64,000 bases of DNA from Strix aluco (lineage: Eukaryota; Chordata; Aves; Strigiformes; Strigidae): the NCBI RefSeq assembly GCF_031877795.1, contig NC_133971.1, forward strand, positions 96,948,154-97,012,153, read 5' to 3'. Made by a program: the position numbers and the translations under genes. Under the pieces are notes generated by a model. It was not told where the DNA came from, searched no databases, and was given only the letters and a program-made list of their open reading frames with translations. Below, piece after piece: positions 1 through 13,700 of this stretch. The number at the start of each line of letters is the position of its first letter. Position 1 is the stretch's first letter.

Positions 1-674
1 TGATTAGAGATTAAGTATTTTTCTCTCATTGACTAGTTTACCTCAAACAGAATTAGTTATGGAACCTCAACTTTTTATGGATTTAATTTTATTTGCTACA
101 GAAGCAAAATTAATTCACATGAAGATGATGTTAAGTATTATGACAGTGCATATGGGAAATGAGTTTCTTGTATAAATGATAATCATGAAACAAGGATGTA
201 TCTAAATCTTTTCTTATCCCTAAAGCCTCTGCTTTATTTTTATTTCTTACATGACTGCTCTTATTTATTTATTTTTCAAACAACTTTCGGTTTTCTTCAA
301 AGATTGCATTAAACTCTGCTTATCCTAAAGCCTTGGCAAAAGCCTCTGATAAAACACTTGTTTTAGACTTCATTAGTCAGGCAAAGCAGATGTCTAGCAA
401 TAGAATATTTGCCAGATCTTGTTTTCAGCATGACTTTGGGAGATGGTGCACTGTACAAATTGAAACTGTCTGCAGAATTAAATATTAAAAATCGTGGTTT
501 GAAGGAATTATTTCTTGATAGGTATTATTGGAAGCTAGAAAAAATGTTTTCTGCCTTTTGGGGCAACTATGTATTTCAAACTAATATGATGGACTAAAAG
601 GTGTCCAGGATAACTGCTTTTTATAGAAAAGCCGCTGTGTGCTGAAAGATGTTTTGTTCTTTGTCTTGTTTCAG

Positions 675-828
675 AAATTCCATGGCTGATACTCTGAGGT
701 TGATCAGTGGAGCACAACATCCTGGCTCTGCTGCAGGAGTCTATGAAACAACCCAGCACTTCAACGACATCAAAGAGCACCTTCACGTAGTCAAGAGGGA
801 CATTGAGCATTTAGTACAACGAAATATG
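675..828 (+). CDS. LMAN1: LMAN1 coding exon (stalk region)
   Basis: 154-nt internal exon after a TTGTTTCAG acceptor (AG at 673-674) and before a GTAACTTATG donor at 829. Its first base completes a codon and it ends in phase 0 on ...VQRNM. It encodes the membrane-proximal stalk. The preceding exon is not in the window: 1-674 contains no other reading frame that resembles LMAN1. Confidence 0.93.
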
Positions 829-3336
829 GTAACTTATGTGCTGGTAGTGTAAAGCATGACTGTAATACTTCTTTATGTGACTGTTAGTGAAAAGCTAGGA
901 TGAGCCAGCATGCAATTTACAGAGCAATTAATCCTTCATTAAGCTGCTTCGCTAAAACTGCACTGGCTTGACCCGACTGCATGATCTGTGTTTTGGTGAG
1001 AAGTTTTGAACAAAGATCATGATTTTTAGTCTAATTTCCTGTTGAAACAAGGTCAAGCAATTAGGTTTTCTGGGTTCTTTTTTTTTTGTATTTGTCACTC
1101 TACCTAACAGCTCTATACAGAGGAGATGATTGCTTCTGCACAGAAGGGAGACCTTTAATCAGAGGAAACTCGGGCAGGCTCCGCTTAAGGTCTCTAAGTG
1201 TGAAAGATGTCTGTGTTCACGTTCAGGAGCACCGTACTATAGGCTAGGTAGCAATCAAGCTGAATTAATTTATAGTCCCAGAGAAGGTTCTTGATTTCCG
1301 GGTTAATTTACCGGAAGATTTATTCTTTCCCCTGTAACCCTCAAATTAACATCAGTCAGTTTATCTAAGAAACATAAAAGTGAAAGGGGAAAGAGACAGG
1401 GAAGGGATTAAGATGATGATTTTTTCAGAGTAGTGTCATTGCTGTCTGTTTTCTGCTTGTGTTCTGATTTTTAGGTCATGTTGCAAAGACCTTGTTTTGT
1501 TTCTTACATATAACAGTCTTTTGATGGCATGTCTTGTTTGCTCTTCTCAAATACTGTTTTTCTTGGTTTTTAGCCATCTAGTGAGAAATCGAAGTGTCCA
1601 GACTTGCCACCGTTTCCATCGTGCTTATCTACAGTGCACTTCTTTATATTTGTAGCAGTGCAAACAGTGTTATTCATTGGTTATATCATGTATAGGTAAG
1701 TATATTTTTGTTTAAAAACAATAGGGCAAATGGTTTTAGAACTTCTGACTGGAAATGCAACTGCAATGGTATGATTGTGTTAATCTTCTTTAAAACAAGC
1801 AATCGTTCAGATTGGACGAGGCCTTGGGAGGTTTCCAGTTCAACCTCTGGCTCAAAGCAGGGTTGACACTGAATTCAGACCAGGGTGCTTAGTGTTTAGA
1901 CCGGTCATGTCTTAAAATCCTCCAAGACTGGAAAATTTACCACTGTTATAGACCCCATTGGAAATGCTTAATTATCATAATGAAGTTTGTTTTATTCTCC
2001 CCCCACTCCCACGGTACATTTAGTGGGAACCTGCCCTGTTTCAATTTGACTGTTGTGTGTCTGTCTTAAAATGGGCGTCTCTGTGAAGAAACTGTCCCTG
2101 TCTCCTCAATAACATCCTGTGGGTATTAGAAAGCTGCTGTTAGATGCCTTGAAGCATTCTTTTGTCCAGGATGAACAAGGCCAGTTCCCACCCAAGTGCT
2201 TCAGCTCTTGACCACCATCCTTGTGGTCCTTGCTGGACTAACTAAGGTTTATTAATATCTTAACAAAATGTGATGTGATTTTTTTTTTTTTTTTTTTTTT
2301 TTTCCCCTGTGTGTACATACAAGCTACTCATCCAATCTTTTTTTACGATATGTATCCCTTCATCACTCTCCGACATAGGATACTGATAATGTACAGGCTT
2401 CCTGCCACCCTCCTGTCCCCAGCCCCACTAATTGGGATGTTTTCTCGGTTCTCTTCCTCCTTCTTGTAATGTCATAATGTTCAAATTAAATTTGCATTGG
2501 CGGAAAGGAAAATGTACTGAGAGTAAGGACTGACTTGCTTGGTAGTCCTCCCTCCTGCTTCTCACACGCACTAATCAGGATAAGGAGTAGGGACCAAAAT
2601 AGCATTGCCCTTCAAAGGAAAAATGCTGTTTGCTACCTCTGTGGAAGGGTAACTGGTATTAATGTAAGACCAGTGCTGCTGATAGCACTAACTTTTATTG
2701 TGTCCGCTTTTCTGCGAAGTGGAGAGAGTGCGTTTCTTAGGTATGTCATGTTATGCCGTCAACTGGAAAGGTGGCTTCCAAGACAAATGAGGAGCTGGTC
2801 CCCTCCAGTTCTTTTTGGTGCCCTTGTAATTCTAGCAGCTGTGTGTGGTTGATCCACAGTATCTGTATCCACTAAGAAAACAAATATGTTCTGTGCCCGA
2901 GGGAAAAGGAAATCCCATTTCAAGTAAATTCTTTCACTGCTTAGTAGCATGTGTTTCCTTTTCTATGATATCTTTAGGCCAATCAGGTACTGAGAAGCTT
3001 TAGAAAATTTTAAAGCATTTTAAAAATCAGTTCATATGTTCTTTCACGGTTTCTGGCTTCTGTCTAGAAGGCTTTGTTTCTTTCTGTGTCTGATGCAAAA
3101 TGGGAACTACAGTGATGCTACCAGTGTCTGTAAATAGAAAAAATTATATCTTGTTTTTGTGATATGACTTACATTTGATTTCCCTAAGACTCTATTGACA
3201 AGGAGTGGAATCTCTTAATCCCCAAATAAATGAAATATTTAAGTCAGTTACCTAGCTTTATACTGTATTTAATGAATTCTTGTCTGCTTTTTCTTTCAGG
3301 AGTCAACAAGAAGCAGCAGCCAAAAAGTTCTTTTGA
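675..3336 (+). CDS. LMAN1: LMAN1 (ERGIC-53), last three coding exons, 5' partial
   Basis: LMAN1 is a mannose-binding type I membrane lectin that cycles between ER and Golgi and, with MCFD2, exports glycoproteins such as coagulation factors V and VIII. Coding exons are 675-828, 1574-1695 and 3300-3336, joined by GT-AG introns in consistent phase. They give about 103 C-terminal residues. In order these are the end of the coiled-coil stalk (QHPGS, VYETTQHF, VKRDIEHLVQRN), a linker with a CPDLPPFPSC segment, one hydrophobic membrane span (about FFIFVAVQTVLFIGYIMY), and a 12-residue cytosolic tail ending KKFF. That tail carries the di-lysine retrieval and di-phenylalanine ER-export signals known for this protein. 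The lectin domain must lie left of the window. The stop is TGA at 3334. The family assignment comes from the strong match of all three exons to the known protein and from neighbouring CPLX4 and RAX. Confidence 0.95.
1574..1695 (+). CDS. LMAN1: LMAN1 coding exon (transmembrane segment)
   Basis: 122-nt exon between a TTTTTAG acceptor and a GTAAGT donor at 1696. It encodes 40 residues plus two bases of an Arg codon: a linker with two cysteines (KCPDLPPFPSC) and then the single hydrophobic membrane helix. It is too short to stand out as an open reading frame and was found by reading the translation between splice signals. Confidence 0.93.
1811..2240 (-). mobile_element. CR1-type LINE 3' fragment, antisense, in an LMAN1 intron
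   Basis: The + strand shows the reverse complement of a typical avian CR1 3' region in diverged form. It contains a GGTTTCCAGTTCAACCTC-like start, CTCAAAGCAGGGTTGACA, and further right AGGATGAACAAGGCCAGTTC followed by a TTGTGGTCCTTGCTGGAC end. Divergence from the remembered consensus is high, so this is an old insertion. Boundaries are approximate. A RepeatMasker run with avian CR1 consensi would settle the subfamily. Confidence 0.72.
2279..2303. repeat. Poly-T tract
   Basis: An uninterrupted run of 25 T bases in the intron, just beyond the antisense CR1 fragment. It may be a simple homopolymer, or the poly-A tail of an unrecognised antisense retrocopy. Confidence 0.8.
3300..3336 (+). CDS. 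LMAN1: LMAN1 terminal coding exon (cytosolic tail KKFF)
   Basis: The last coding segment, only 37 nt including the TGA stop, lies behind a TTTCTTTCAG acceptor. It completes the split Arg codon and encodes SQQEAAAKKFF, the ERGIC-53 sorting tail. The 3' UTR follows in the same exon. Confidence 0.93.
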
Positions 3337-4915
3337 TGACCCGTTCCTTTTGTGCGTACATAACAGCAGTATGTATGCACAGAAAATGATACACTTCTGT
3401 AAATGAGGGAAATTTTAGTGTTTGATATACTTCAATATTGTAAATTATTGAATTTTGTTAAAGAAAATGAGTTCTCATTTAAACTGTTAATGTTAAAGTT
3501 AAAAACAGACTGGGGAGCAGTGAGGCAAATGCTAGATAGGGTCTGCAGTCTTCCCCTGTCTAGGTCTGTGTTCTCAGCTAACTTTCTCAAATACTGGAAG
3601 GCAAATGCCATATTCCTCCTCTTTTGTTCATATTCCAGAGAAGGGAATTGAAACACCCAGGTTTGGTGGTTGTTCATAATGAGAATTGCAGATGGATGAT
3701 TTGTGCAGAAAGCTTGCCACTAAGTGTCCTGACATACCAGTTTAAAAAACAAGCAAAAAAATCCACCCCCACACAAAATCCCCAACAAACAAAGCCCAGT
3801 TACACACCCCAAACAACTGTTCTTCTCTATTTTGGGAGAAGGGTAAAAACTTACTATAAATGTTTCATTTCTTTACCACTTGGATTTAACTGTTTAATAA
3901 TTATTTAGTTAATTCTAACTTCACGAAATACAAATGCTTTTTAGTATATGGACATGAAGACAGGCCTTTAACAGTCTGACTGTTGATACCTGATATAGAA
4001 AACAAACTGTACAGAACCAGCAAATAAAGGCTTATCTCCTTATTTTGGGTTTTGGTTTTAGGCAGTGAGAGAAAACGTGATAAAGTAGTTTTCAAGTATA
4101 TCACGGGACTGATTTCTTTTTTGTAGTTTCGAGTCTGTAATTTTGTTTGGAGATTTGTGGAACTCTTTCAGCAAAGATATCATTGCTTTATACCTCTTAA
4201 TCTGATTTTATTAGGGATGTGTTTAGCATATGAATATGTCTTTACTTTTATAAAGCTGTCTTGTCTTTCATGTATCAAATACAGATGCTTTGATTTAAAT
4301 CTTGACATGGCAAGTATTCTAAACTACAGGTATTGAGTGTTAACCTGTTTCTCACAAGCTGTTGCTTCAGACGTGTTTGTTAATCCAGCAGCTATTGTAG
4401 AACCAGTATTGTATGTCAATTCCTGCTTTAATATCAAAAGCGTGAGACTGAACATGTGTTTTTGATACTGCTTATCAGGTGAGCATTTGTTTCAGAAAAG
4501 AAACAAAGCAGCCCAAATTAGGAATGTGAAATGAATTAATTTTGCCTTGTTTACATATCTGTGGTAACTTTGTCCTTGAGTTGTGTGTAGAGTTAGAATA
4601 GGGAGTTATGTTTGTTTTGTTTAAATTCTATAAAATACACAAATGCATCAGGATATTTCACTTTTAATTATTAATCTGTTTGTCTGAATCTGCCAAAATT
4701 ATCTGGAATCTAGCGTACTACTGCTGCATTCCTACAATCTACTCCCTTGGAGTGCAACACATGCTGCCAAATTCACTGTAATGAAGAACACTTCAGTATT
4801 GTGCCTGTCAGTTTGGAGAAATGATAAATCTATGCAATATATTTTGTTACTTAAAATACAGTGTCCAAAAAGTGGATGCCTGTGCTGTACCAATAAAATT
4901 ACACTGCCTACACAC
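3337..4915 (+). other. LMAN1: LMAN1 3' UTR (probable)
   Basis: AT-rich sequence after the LMAN1 stop with no credible coding frame. AATAAA hexamers occur at about 3225, 4023 and 4892-4897. The last sits before a T/A-rich stretch and is a plausible main polyadenylation signal for a long 3' UTR of about 1.6 kb. The true end cannot be fixed without transcript data. Confidence 0.5.
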
Positions 4916-7900
4916 CTATTTACATAGCTACAGTATGTAGTATACTGTAAGTGATATAGCTTTGTAGATTCATTTCTAAATTTGAGAAGATTTTGCTGTA
5001 CTAGTTGGAGAAACTACTGCCTCAAGCTAACCTTGCTAGATAAATAGGGTAAATCAATGAAAAAAAACCTTTTCACATAAGCCAGAATAACACATAGGAA
5101 TTTATCCATTCAGTTCTTTCAACACCAGCAAATACGTACAGGTGCCTTGAGTCTAAGCTATTACAACCCTGACCTTCAAACTAAACTTAATATATTTTCT
5201 TGAATTGTTCTGAAAATGTACAGTGACGTTCCTTTCAGTTGCAAGCCTGCCTTCATCAGTGCGACACCTAAACAGAACTCCCTCTCTCACGGCAGGGTTT
5301 GCAAGACCCTTTATGGAGAAAGGCTAGCAATTGTGTTTTGATAAGTAGGTGCATGTATCTGGCATAATGAGGGACAGCTCTTAGCGTAGCAGCTGGAGGA
5401 AGTCTGTATATTTTGTTACTGTGAATTTACCCAACCATAACTTTGTTTTAAAGCTGGAGCAGACCATACTTTTGTGTCTTGTCTTAGAAAGAAGAGAAGG
5501 CTGGGGATGGTGTCTAGGGGAAAACTTGAACCTACAATTATGTCTTCGGTGTGAGGTTCAGCTTGTGTGTTTATGCTGCTAATAGATCTGACACATCCCA
5601 TGTGCAACTAGGAAACTTTTGTATTGGGGAGCAGAAGGTCTAAAGCGTAACATCCGAAAAGTGATAACTTTACTTCATGCTTCATTTCACAGTCATCTCT
5701 CCTTGGAACTTCCATAATTGCCTCGTCACTCAATGGATCAAAGGAAAGCTCCCAGCTGCCCAGCTCAAATTTTGTCCTGTCTGTTCTTGAGGTGGTAACA
5801 ACAAATTTGGACTTTAAAAATATTTGTCAGTCAATATAGCCTCCTGTAATGGCTGGCTACGAGAAGTTTCTTTCAACACTGATACTGTGTTTGATTCTTA
5901 TTAAGTAAGATTTCAGGACTAGGAGGAGAAGATACCTTGGAATCGAGTTTGACAATACGGGGGAGAACAAGTTTAATAATTGTATTTGGAGTGTGGATGA
6001 TAAGTAGCAAATAGTTGGCAGTGACAAGAGAATCTCATCGTACTGGTCAGTATATCAAATACATGGTCACACCTGAATCCTTCAAAAGTAAGATTCACAA
6101 TATGGTTTGTAAATTACCTAACTTCTATGTGAAGAAAATCTGACATTTATCAGTGCATCAATTCCTGTAATACTGAAGACTGTCTACTGTTTTTTTTAAA
6201 CTCAAACAGCTGACATTTTCATGTTTGTTTCTGACTAATGTAAATTGACACTTGGAGTTCAGAGATAACCTTGTTTGAATAAAGATGCATATTTTTAGTA
6301 AACTTTTTTCTTTTAATTTGGTGCATGTGCATGAAATCCAAATAAGTGTATTTGAAGCATTCTTTGCCCTCTGTTGTTCAGAGAGTTTGCACACGGATCT
6401 CAAAGTGTTCAGTCCTGCCTGACCCTGGAGAGTTAATGGCACTCGGAGGTCGAGGCTCGGCCTGTGCTGGGACAGATGGCTGCCCCTGCTTAGCAGGATG
6501 TGCTGCATCCAGCCCTGGTTCATTCTGTGCGAGGGGATTATCTCCTCTCTGCTGCAGTCTAATGCAGGAGTGACTAACCTAAAAGTAAGATTCGCTCAAA
6601 AGCTTGTGTTAAGAGTATCAGACTTGCCTTGAGTATCAGACATTTGGGGTCAAATGTGAAGTAGTATGTCAACTTCTAAGTCTCTTAACAGCAAATCAAG
6701 TTGCTTGCTGGCTGCTTTGAGTATACAAAGTACCTCATTTTTCTGAGTTGAAGATTGCTTACATCTCTGAAGGTCTTCCTTCAGATTCTCCAGGCTGGGT
6801 GCTCTGCTCCTGTTTGTTGGGAAACAACATGCCTACCCAAAACAAGGCAGTCTGTGTCTCCTTGGTTTTGGGGTTGTTTTTTTTTACTGTTCTATTCAGT
6901 AAACTGTGCTTGTCTCTGGTAACCTCCCACAGGAAGAGTAAGAATTCCTTCATTGGCCATAATTTTCCCCCAGCCAGGAGTAATTTCTCTAATAGGTGGA
7001 GGAGAGGAATCTTTAATTGAATCTATTCAATCTGAGAAGACCTTAGAATATTTATTTCTCTCTCTCTCTGCAAGTGATCTGATGTTCCAACTTACATAAA
7101 AGGTGACATCCCCTTTTAGAGGGATGAAGTGGGGGGAGAGTCTTGGTCCTTTCAGAGAACACTTGGATACTACTGAATTACATGGTTGGAGTTGTCTGCT
7201 GTGACTGTGTTTGGGAACACAGTATGTGGAAAAGGCTGGGAGTTGGGATGCTTGCCTGTCTATGGCATTTCTGTGCGGGCCTCCCTATGAGGCTTCTAGA
7301 TTTTGCTCTTTGTGATTTACCTGTTGCAAGACTGAATTCTGTTGTGGGGCTGGAGATGCCTGCATTCCTTGGGTGTGGAACATGGGCTTTTTTCGTATCG
7401 CCCAGTTCCATCAGATAAGAAAGGAACTAGTTTAGTTTTGATTTTACTTAAGCTAGAGGGAAAGGACTTGTTTTAAAGCAGAGGAAGTGGCAACATGAGT
7501 ACTTAATTAGCAGCTGTTCATATGTTTTCATTAAGCTTGTGATCCCTGTAATCAACAAAAAGCAGTAAGTGGTTTGTAACTTCAATATAGGCAGTAGTGA
7601 AAGCACCTGCCAGGAATGGGAATTATTCTGGAGGTACTGGTCCTTGTTGACAGCCAAGGCAGCTGCTTAAAACTCGATACTTCAGGTACTCTGTAAGCAA
7701 TTGGTTCCTTGTCAGTCTGACTGTTTATTCATTATTTCTGTACAGGGATTTGTGATAGATATCTAAACCCACAATGAAGAGAGCAATTTGCTAGATAGTT
7801 ATGCAGTGTCTTCCAAAGTTTCATCACTTATCTGTTGTGTTTCTCAGCAGTTTACAGTGCCAGTAGAGCCAATATCTTTTAAAGCACTTTTTGTTGTCTT

Positions 7901-10548
7901 TGATTTTGAATCTAACACTGGAGAGCCTTTTGCTGTTAGGAAGGTTCATGAGACCTCTCTGAAGACCTGGAGGGCAAGATCTCTCAGGTTCTTAGGAACC
8001 CCTTCTCAAGCCAGTTTGCAGCTTGCTTTCCTTCTCAGTCAGTTCTGTAAAAGCATCTATTTTAGCCAGAAGGTGGTTTCTAGAGATGCCTGAACTGATG
8101 AAGCACCTTCTCCCCTCACTGAGGACTTTGTGTCTCCTGCTCTTGAGAGCCACTGCGTTCTGAGCAGTGGGGCGCAAGTCCCTTACGTGAGTCCAGCTGT
8201 AGTCTAGGAGCTAGGGATTGGCTTTTCAGGGCCATGCTCTTAAAGTAGTATTTAACTCCATTTTCTAGAAATAGCACTTTATTTTCATTTCTTCCTTTTA
8301 AAGTTGGCTGCATAAAAGAGAGGGGCTCTTGTGGTCTTGTTCTGGCTCATGGGGTGGCCGCTACTTCTCAGCAGAGTGCTCATCCAGAGACTCTCCTCCT
8401 GAAAAAGATGCTAGGATTAGGCCTGTTTGCAGGATTTCTCAAATACCAGCAAAGTGAGCGAGCTCTTGGTTTTAGCAGAAGGCAAAAGGTTTCAGGTTAG
8501 AACCATCCCTGCTTGTCTCCAGGCTGGGGAAAATGGTATAAAAGTACCCTTGCACAGTCAGCCAGCACTTGCATTTGGCACAGCTCACACTGGTGGGGCA
8601 GTGGTGTAGGTGTGCTGTGTTCTGCTGGAGTTAGCCTGCCCGCGCGGCCACGGCTGGCCCGCAGTGCTGGCGAGTTGTCAGCTCTTTTGAACAAACGCAG
8701 CCTTCTCTGAAATGCAGAAGGATGGGGAATGGGGATGCCGTCAGCCCTTCTGCCCTTCGAATGCCTCGAAGGCAGCGAACGGAGCCAGGGCAGTTGTTGG
8801 GCGTAACAAAGTCAGACTGCCAGGCCCGTTTTGAAGTGACTCCCTGAGGTAGGAGCAGCGATACCTTATGTATAAACTTAATGCTGGATTTTTAGGTTTT
8901 AAATTTTGCCAGATAACAAACTTTATTTCATTTTATGCATTCAACTTAAGACTAATGCATGCTCAAGTTTAGCATTCTCTGCTTAAATCGGGATTAGCTA
9001 TTCAGTGTCTGTGATCTCAGTTCTGTTAGCCGTTTCGGCAAGTAAAATACAGTTTTGGTAATCGAGGTCAGAGTTGGTCAGATGTAAAAAGTTGATTCTT
9101 CCCACAAATTCTTACAACTTTGGCATAGTTCTGAAAGGGCACAATAATTATAAAAATCAATTTTGATTTAAGAAAAATGCTTTCTAGGTATTTGTAGTAT
9201 ATCGGAGTGGTTTTGTTGTGATTTGGAATTCATGCTTCTGAGTGGTACTCTCTTTCAAAAAGAAATTTAAAGTTTCTTGTTTAATCACTAATAATCCAGG
9301 ATTACAGAACGTCCTGCCTCTTTTTTTTTTTTTTTTTAATAGTAACAGGTCTCCTTTAATTAGAAAGGCTCAAATACAGATTAAGGCATTAGGCAAACTG
9401 GAATCCTCCCCTCTCTCAGTGAAATTATGAGAGTGCTGGGAGAACCATTTCGATAATCAGAATTACAGAATGTTTCACTAAGGCATGCAGTCAGTCATAG
9501 TAGGATAAATGCTTAAAACCCAAAATCATGAAGTTTTGAGACCTAGCAGATGATTTTCTTTCCCAAAATAGTCTGTGATCTAGATAGCAGATCCTGCAAA
9601 TCTTCACCTGAGTATACCTGGTGAGACTAATGATATGAATAAAAGTTTGAAAGATGAAAACTTACACAAGCAACCCTCAAACAAAAGATATCAAGGCTCT
9701 ATTAGAGCATACAGAATCTGTCAGATTCATTTCTCCTTTACTGACGGTTAAGATTAAAACCACTAGGTATATTCTGTGCAGCACCAGTCAAAGTGGTGAT
9801 CTAGATGGAGAAAGCCTGGGGAAGAGTTGAAATATACCCTAAGGAATGAAAAGTAGGAAGATGTGATTTGCTTTTTTTGTGATTACTTTCTTGGAAAAAA
9901 AAAAAAGGCAATGATTGCCATAATGCCCCATTCATCTGTGAGACAAACTAACCATATGAAAAGTGGATGAAGAATAATCAGTGTACTTTCTGTCCAATGT
10001 GATAAAATGTAAATGGATAAAAAGGATTGGGTTTTTCACTTAATAAAGAATTCCAGTTTTCAAATCTCATTTGGTTGTGTAAAAGGGTTTTCTGCTCAGT
10101 AGCCCAAATTTTACAATTTTGCTGTGGTCATTTAGTCAGCCAGGTTTTTGATTCAGATCTGTTGTGTTCCAGGGAATGGTTCCATCTCTGAAAGTGACAG
10201 TTTCAAGACGGAAGAAGTCAAAATGCTGTTGCACACCATAATTGATTTGTGTGTGTGTGTACACAATTAGCTTAAGGTATTAATACAAACAGTAGGTAGC
10301 TGTGTCTAATGATTTTTTTTTTGAGTAATCTGAACCATCTGCCTCTAGATATTAAGGAGTTCACTCTTTAATCCAGATTATGGCTGACAAACTGGTTTTG
10401 GCATTCACGTTTCACTATCATTGTGCCCTTGAAGAGCTGATGTGACTGTAGAAACTCTCTTGCTTACAATTGTTGGTATTGAGAACATTTTTGGTTTGCT
10501 TTGGCTTTCTTGTAGCTGCTTGCTTATAGCTCCTTTTTTCTTGAGAAG
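4916..10548. other. LMAN1-CPLX4 intergenic interval and CPLX4 5' flank
   Basis: No gene, RNA gene or well-defined transposon was recognised here. It is AT-rich, with short homopolymers (T run near 9320, A run near 9896) and a short TG tract near 10250. Any CPLX4 promoter and untranslated first exon should lie in its right end, but no TATA box or CpG island marks it. Confidence 0.6.
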
Positions 10549-10715
10549 ATGGCCTTTCTAATGAAAAGTATGTTGAGCAACCAGGTAAAGAACTTGGGAC
10601 TTGGAGGTGGAGGGGAAGAAAACAAAGAAGAAAGCACTCCTTCTGATCCAGCAGCAGCTGCAGGAATGACCAGAGAGGAATATGAGGAATATCAAAAGCA
10701 AATGGTTGAGGAGAA
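10549..10715 (+). CDS. CPLX4: CPLX4 coding exon 1
   Basis: 167 nt from ATG (context GAGAAGATGG, a good Kozak with A at -3 and G at +4) to a GTGAGT donor at 10716. It ends two bases into a Lys codon. It encodes the Gly-rich and Ala-rich N-terminal part ([16 protein letters not shown]) and [16 protein letters not shown]. Confidence 0.95.
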
Positions 10716-13700
10716 GTGAGTACCTGTTCCCTTATTACCAGTATAGGGCTGATTCTTGGTATCTCTGTGCAGATAAAAATAACCCAAGACAAAGCCAAAC
10801 ATTCAGCTCTCTTCCCTTTTTTTAAAGCAGACAAATCTTTGCTAGACTTTCTGAAATAAAAGTTCCCAACTGGAAATGATAAAATATTATGTTCCCCCCT
10901 TCCTCCCCCTCATCCTGCACCTCTCTCCTACAGTTCCCTGCTATCTCCACACCTTGATATGATGGATTCATTCCTAGCTGATGTTACTTTATCTGTCAGA
11001 TTTTTCCATAGGTACAAAGCTGTTTGTAGTGCAGGAGTTAATTCTAAAATGTGTATGATTTGTTCTCCTAGAAGTCCATGAGGAGTACACTTTCAATACA
11101 CGATCTTTTCTTTGTCCACATTTATTATGGCAGACATGGAAAAGTAATGAGTGCCATGTTAAACTGGATGACATTTATCTAGAGAAAAGTTTTAAGATGG
11201 TTATTTTTTGTAGTTGCATTTTCAGTTATTTCTTCTAAAATATAGTATTCAGCTGAAAAGTTCTGATTTAAATTTCAATTTCATTTTGTCTTTAATTATA
11301 ATCTTCACCACTTGCTATGTTTAAATATCAAAACAAGTAAAATAAAGGACTTAACACATAGGAGTTCAAATCATGCATAATTATAAATAAAACGGTTGAC
11401 TTTTAAATCTCAGATGCATCTGTTCCTCTAATGGTCAATTACATAATGGTTGTGTAAATCCTTCTCGTAAGATGATTATAGGTGAAAGGTTAATGACTGA
11501 CAGAATTTGAGATATCCGGGTCTGTATTTAGTGGCAGCCATTTCGATCATAAAACCTTGAATAGGTATCCCTTAGTTTGCAATAAAATACAGAATGTTCT
11601 GCTATGCATTTTGTCAAGGAATATTTAAAAGAGAAATAACCACCTGCTGGCGGGAAGATGCTTCAAGACTGAGAAGCAAAACAGGATTGCTGAAATAGAA
11701 ATAATTCTTTTTCCAAGCATTTTTCCTGTAATGTTTTCAAGCGTGGCATGTGTCTGTTACATGCTGAACTGTATTGAGGAATCGGTGCAGGAGTACTTCT
11801 GAAAGTACAGTTTGGAACTATAGTAGGAATGTTTGAAGTACTTTCAAAGAGAAAAAAAATAGGACAGTGCACACCGGTGTGGTTATGTAAATGTGTGTCA
11901 GAAACCTTTTGTCACAAGCAGAGCATCTGTTTGAGGGCTCTCTGGATTTTACCCAGTTTTCAGCTGTATGGGAGTGCAGATCAGAGAAGTGCCTTGCTGG
12001 AGTCATACTCAGGTGGAGTTTGGCCTTTGCGTGACCATCCTGGCTCTGGGTTCTTCTCGGGTTTGAGGGTTTTTTTTGGTGACTAAACACACAAAAATGC
12101 ACAGATTACACATTTTTCTGAGAAACAGCAATAGGAACAAACAGGTGGCTTGTGCTGGCAACCTCTAGCACGGTCACATAGAATCTTCTTCCAGCACCAC
12201 AAGAGTTTAAGCAAGAGTTGACCACCAGTTTGTGCTGCATGTCACAGGCATTAGACTGTTGTGCAACTACTCTTACACCTGTTTCCTGTTCCCCCAAAGC
12301 TCCATGTTCCAGGGAATTAATTAGATCCTCCAGAACAAAAAGGTGTAAATTAGGCCAGACACTAGGGCCCAGACAATGCTGGGAGGTTGGCTGAGGGAGT
12401 TTTGCCAGGTCTTCCCATGGTGCCAGGACAAGTGAAAAGCTCAAACCTGCCTGAGCAGAAAATCCCCTCCTGCCCCGCAGCCTCACAGGACATCTGAAGG
12501 GATGCGTAGTGGGAACACAGCCCCATACCGGCTACGGCTAACGGCTCCTCTGGAGGAGGAGTGGGCAACAGAAGAGGGAGGTGGAGAAAGAGAAGGAAAA
12601 TATGCCAGAAGGGCTCAAAAAAATCTCTTTCCAGTCTTCCCATCAATGACTGAAAGTAGTTTAAGATGGCTTCCATTTAATGTGAAACTTTTTGAGAGAG
12701 AAACAAAAAAACTCATTTGTGGAAGCACAGGAAAAATAACATTTCATCTTGCAAGTAGCTTTTATATGACAAAATACCTATACTGGAACAAAATCAATTT
12801 TGCCATAGAATTTCCATGATAATGCTTCTAGGGAAAAAAAAAAGACAGGGAAGGTGAATGTTATCAAATGTTACCAAACATCTTTGAGGAGACACATTTT
12901 GCAAATAAATACATAAATAGTCTAACTAAAAATTGTGCTGAACAGTTCTTAAATCTAATTAAAGTGTTTTATGAGATCACAGATAAAAGAAGTACTGTTC
13001 CACACAGGGAATCTGTGGATTTCATTGCTGTAGGATGTTCTGAAACAATAAATGGATGCAGAAAAGACCAGGAAAATTCACAGGTGACAGAGGCCATCCA
13101 GGGCTATTAGAGACAAGGACGTAGAGCCAATTTGCAGCTCCAGTACTCTACACCACTGATTTTTTGGAAGCTGGGCAGTTTTGATACAGGATGCTTATCC
13201 TCCTCTTAAATTCTTTCTCTGAGAATCCACTACTGTCTGCTGTTGGAGGTGGGACTCTAGGATAGGTAAACTTCTGGTCTGACGCAGAAAGACTGTTCTG
13301 CCCTTGTGTGTGTGGTGTTATTCTGTGAGAATGTCGTGGTTGTAGAACAGGAGCATTGGCAGGCAGCCGCATCTCGGTAAGTGCCCCAGCAGAGTAAGCA
13401 AAGAATAAGCCTAACTCTTCTGTTCTGCCTATTGGAATTGTTCATTGTTATAGTGAGCAGTAACAACTAGTACAGGTACAAACTCCAGACAAGTAGTGTT
13501 GGCTTATCCTTCACTATTCACAGGACTCAAGGGAACTGTTCCGAGAACAAGCTTGGGGTGCAGGAAGTATGGCCCCTTAGCATCCATGTATCAATATTGC
13601 TCCTTTTGTGGACAAGTTACATAACTTTGGGAATAACTCCTGCGTGTGGCTGTTTGCAGCTGAGCAACTGGCTCAGTGTAAAAGACCATATTTTATTAGT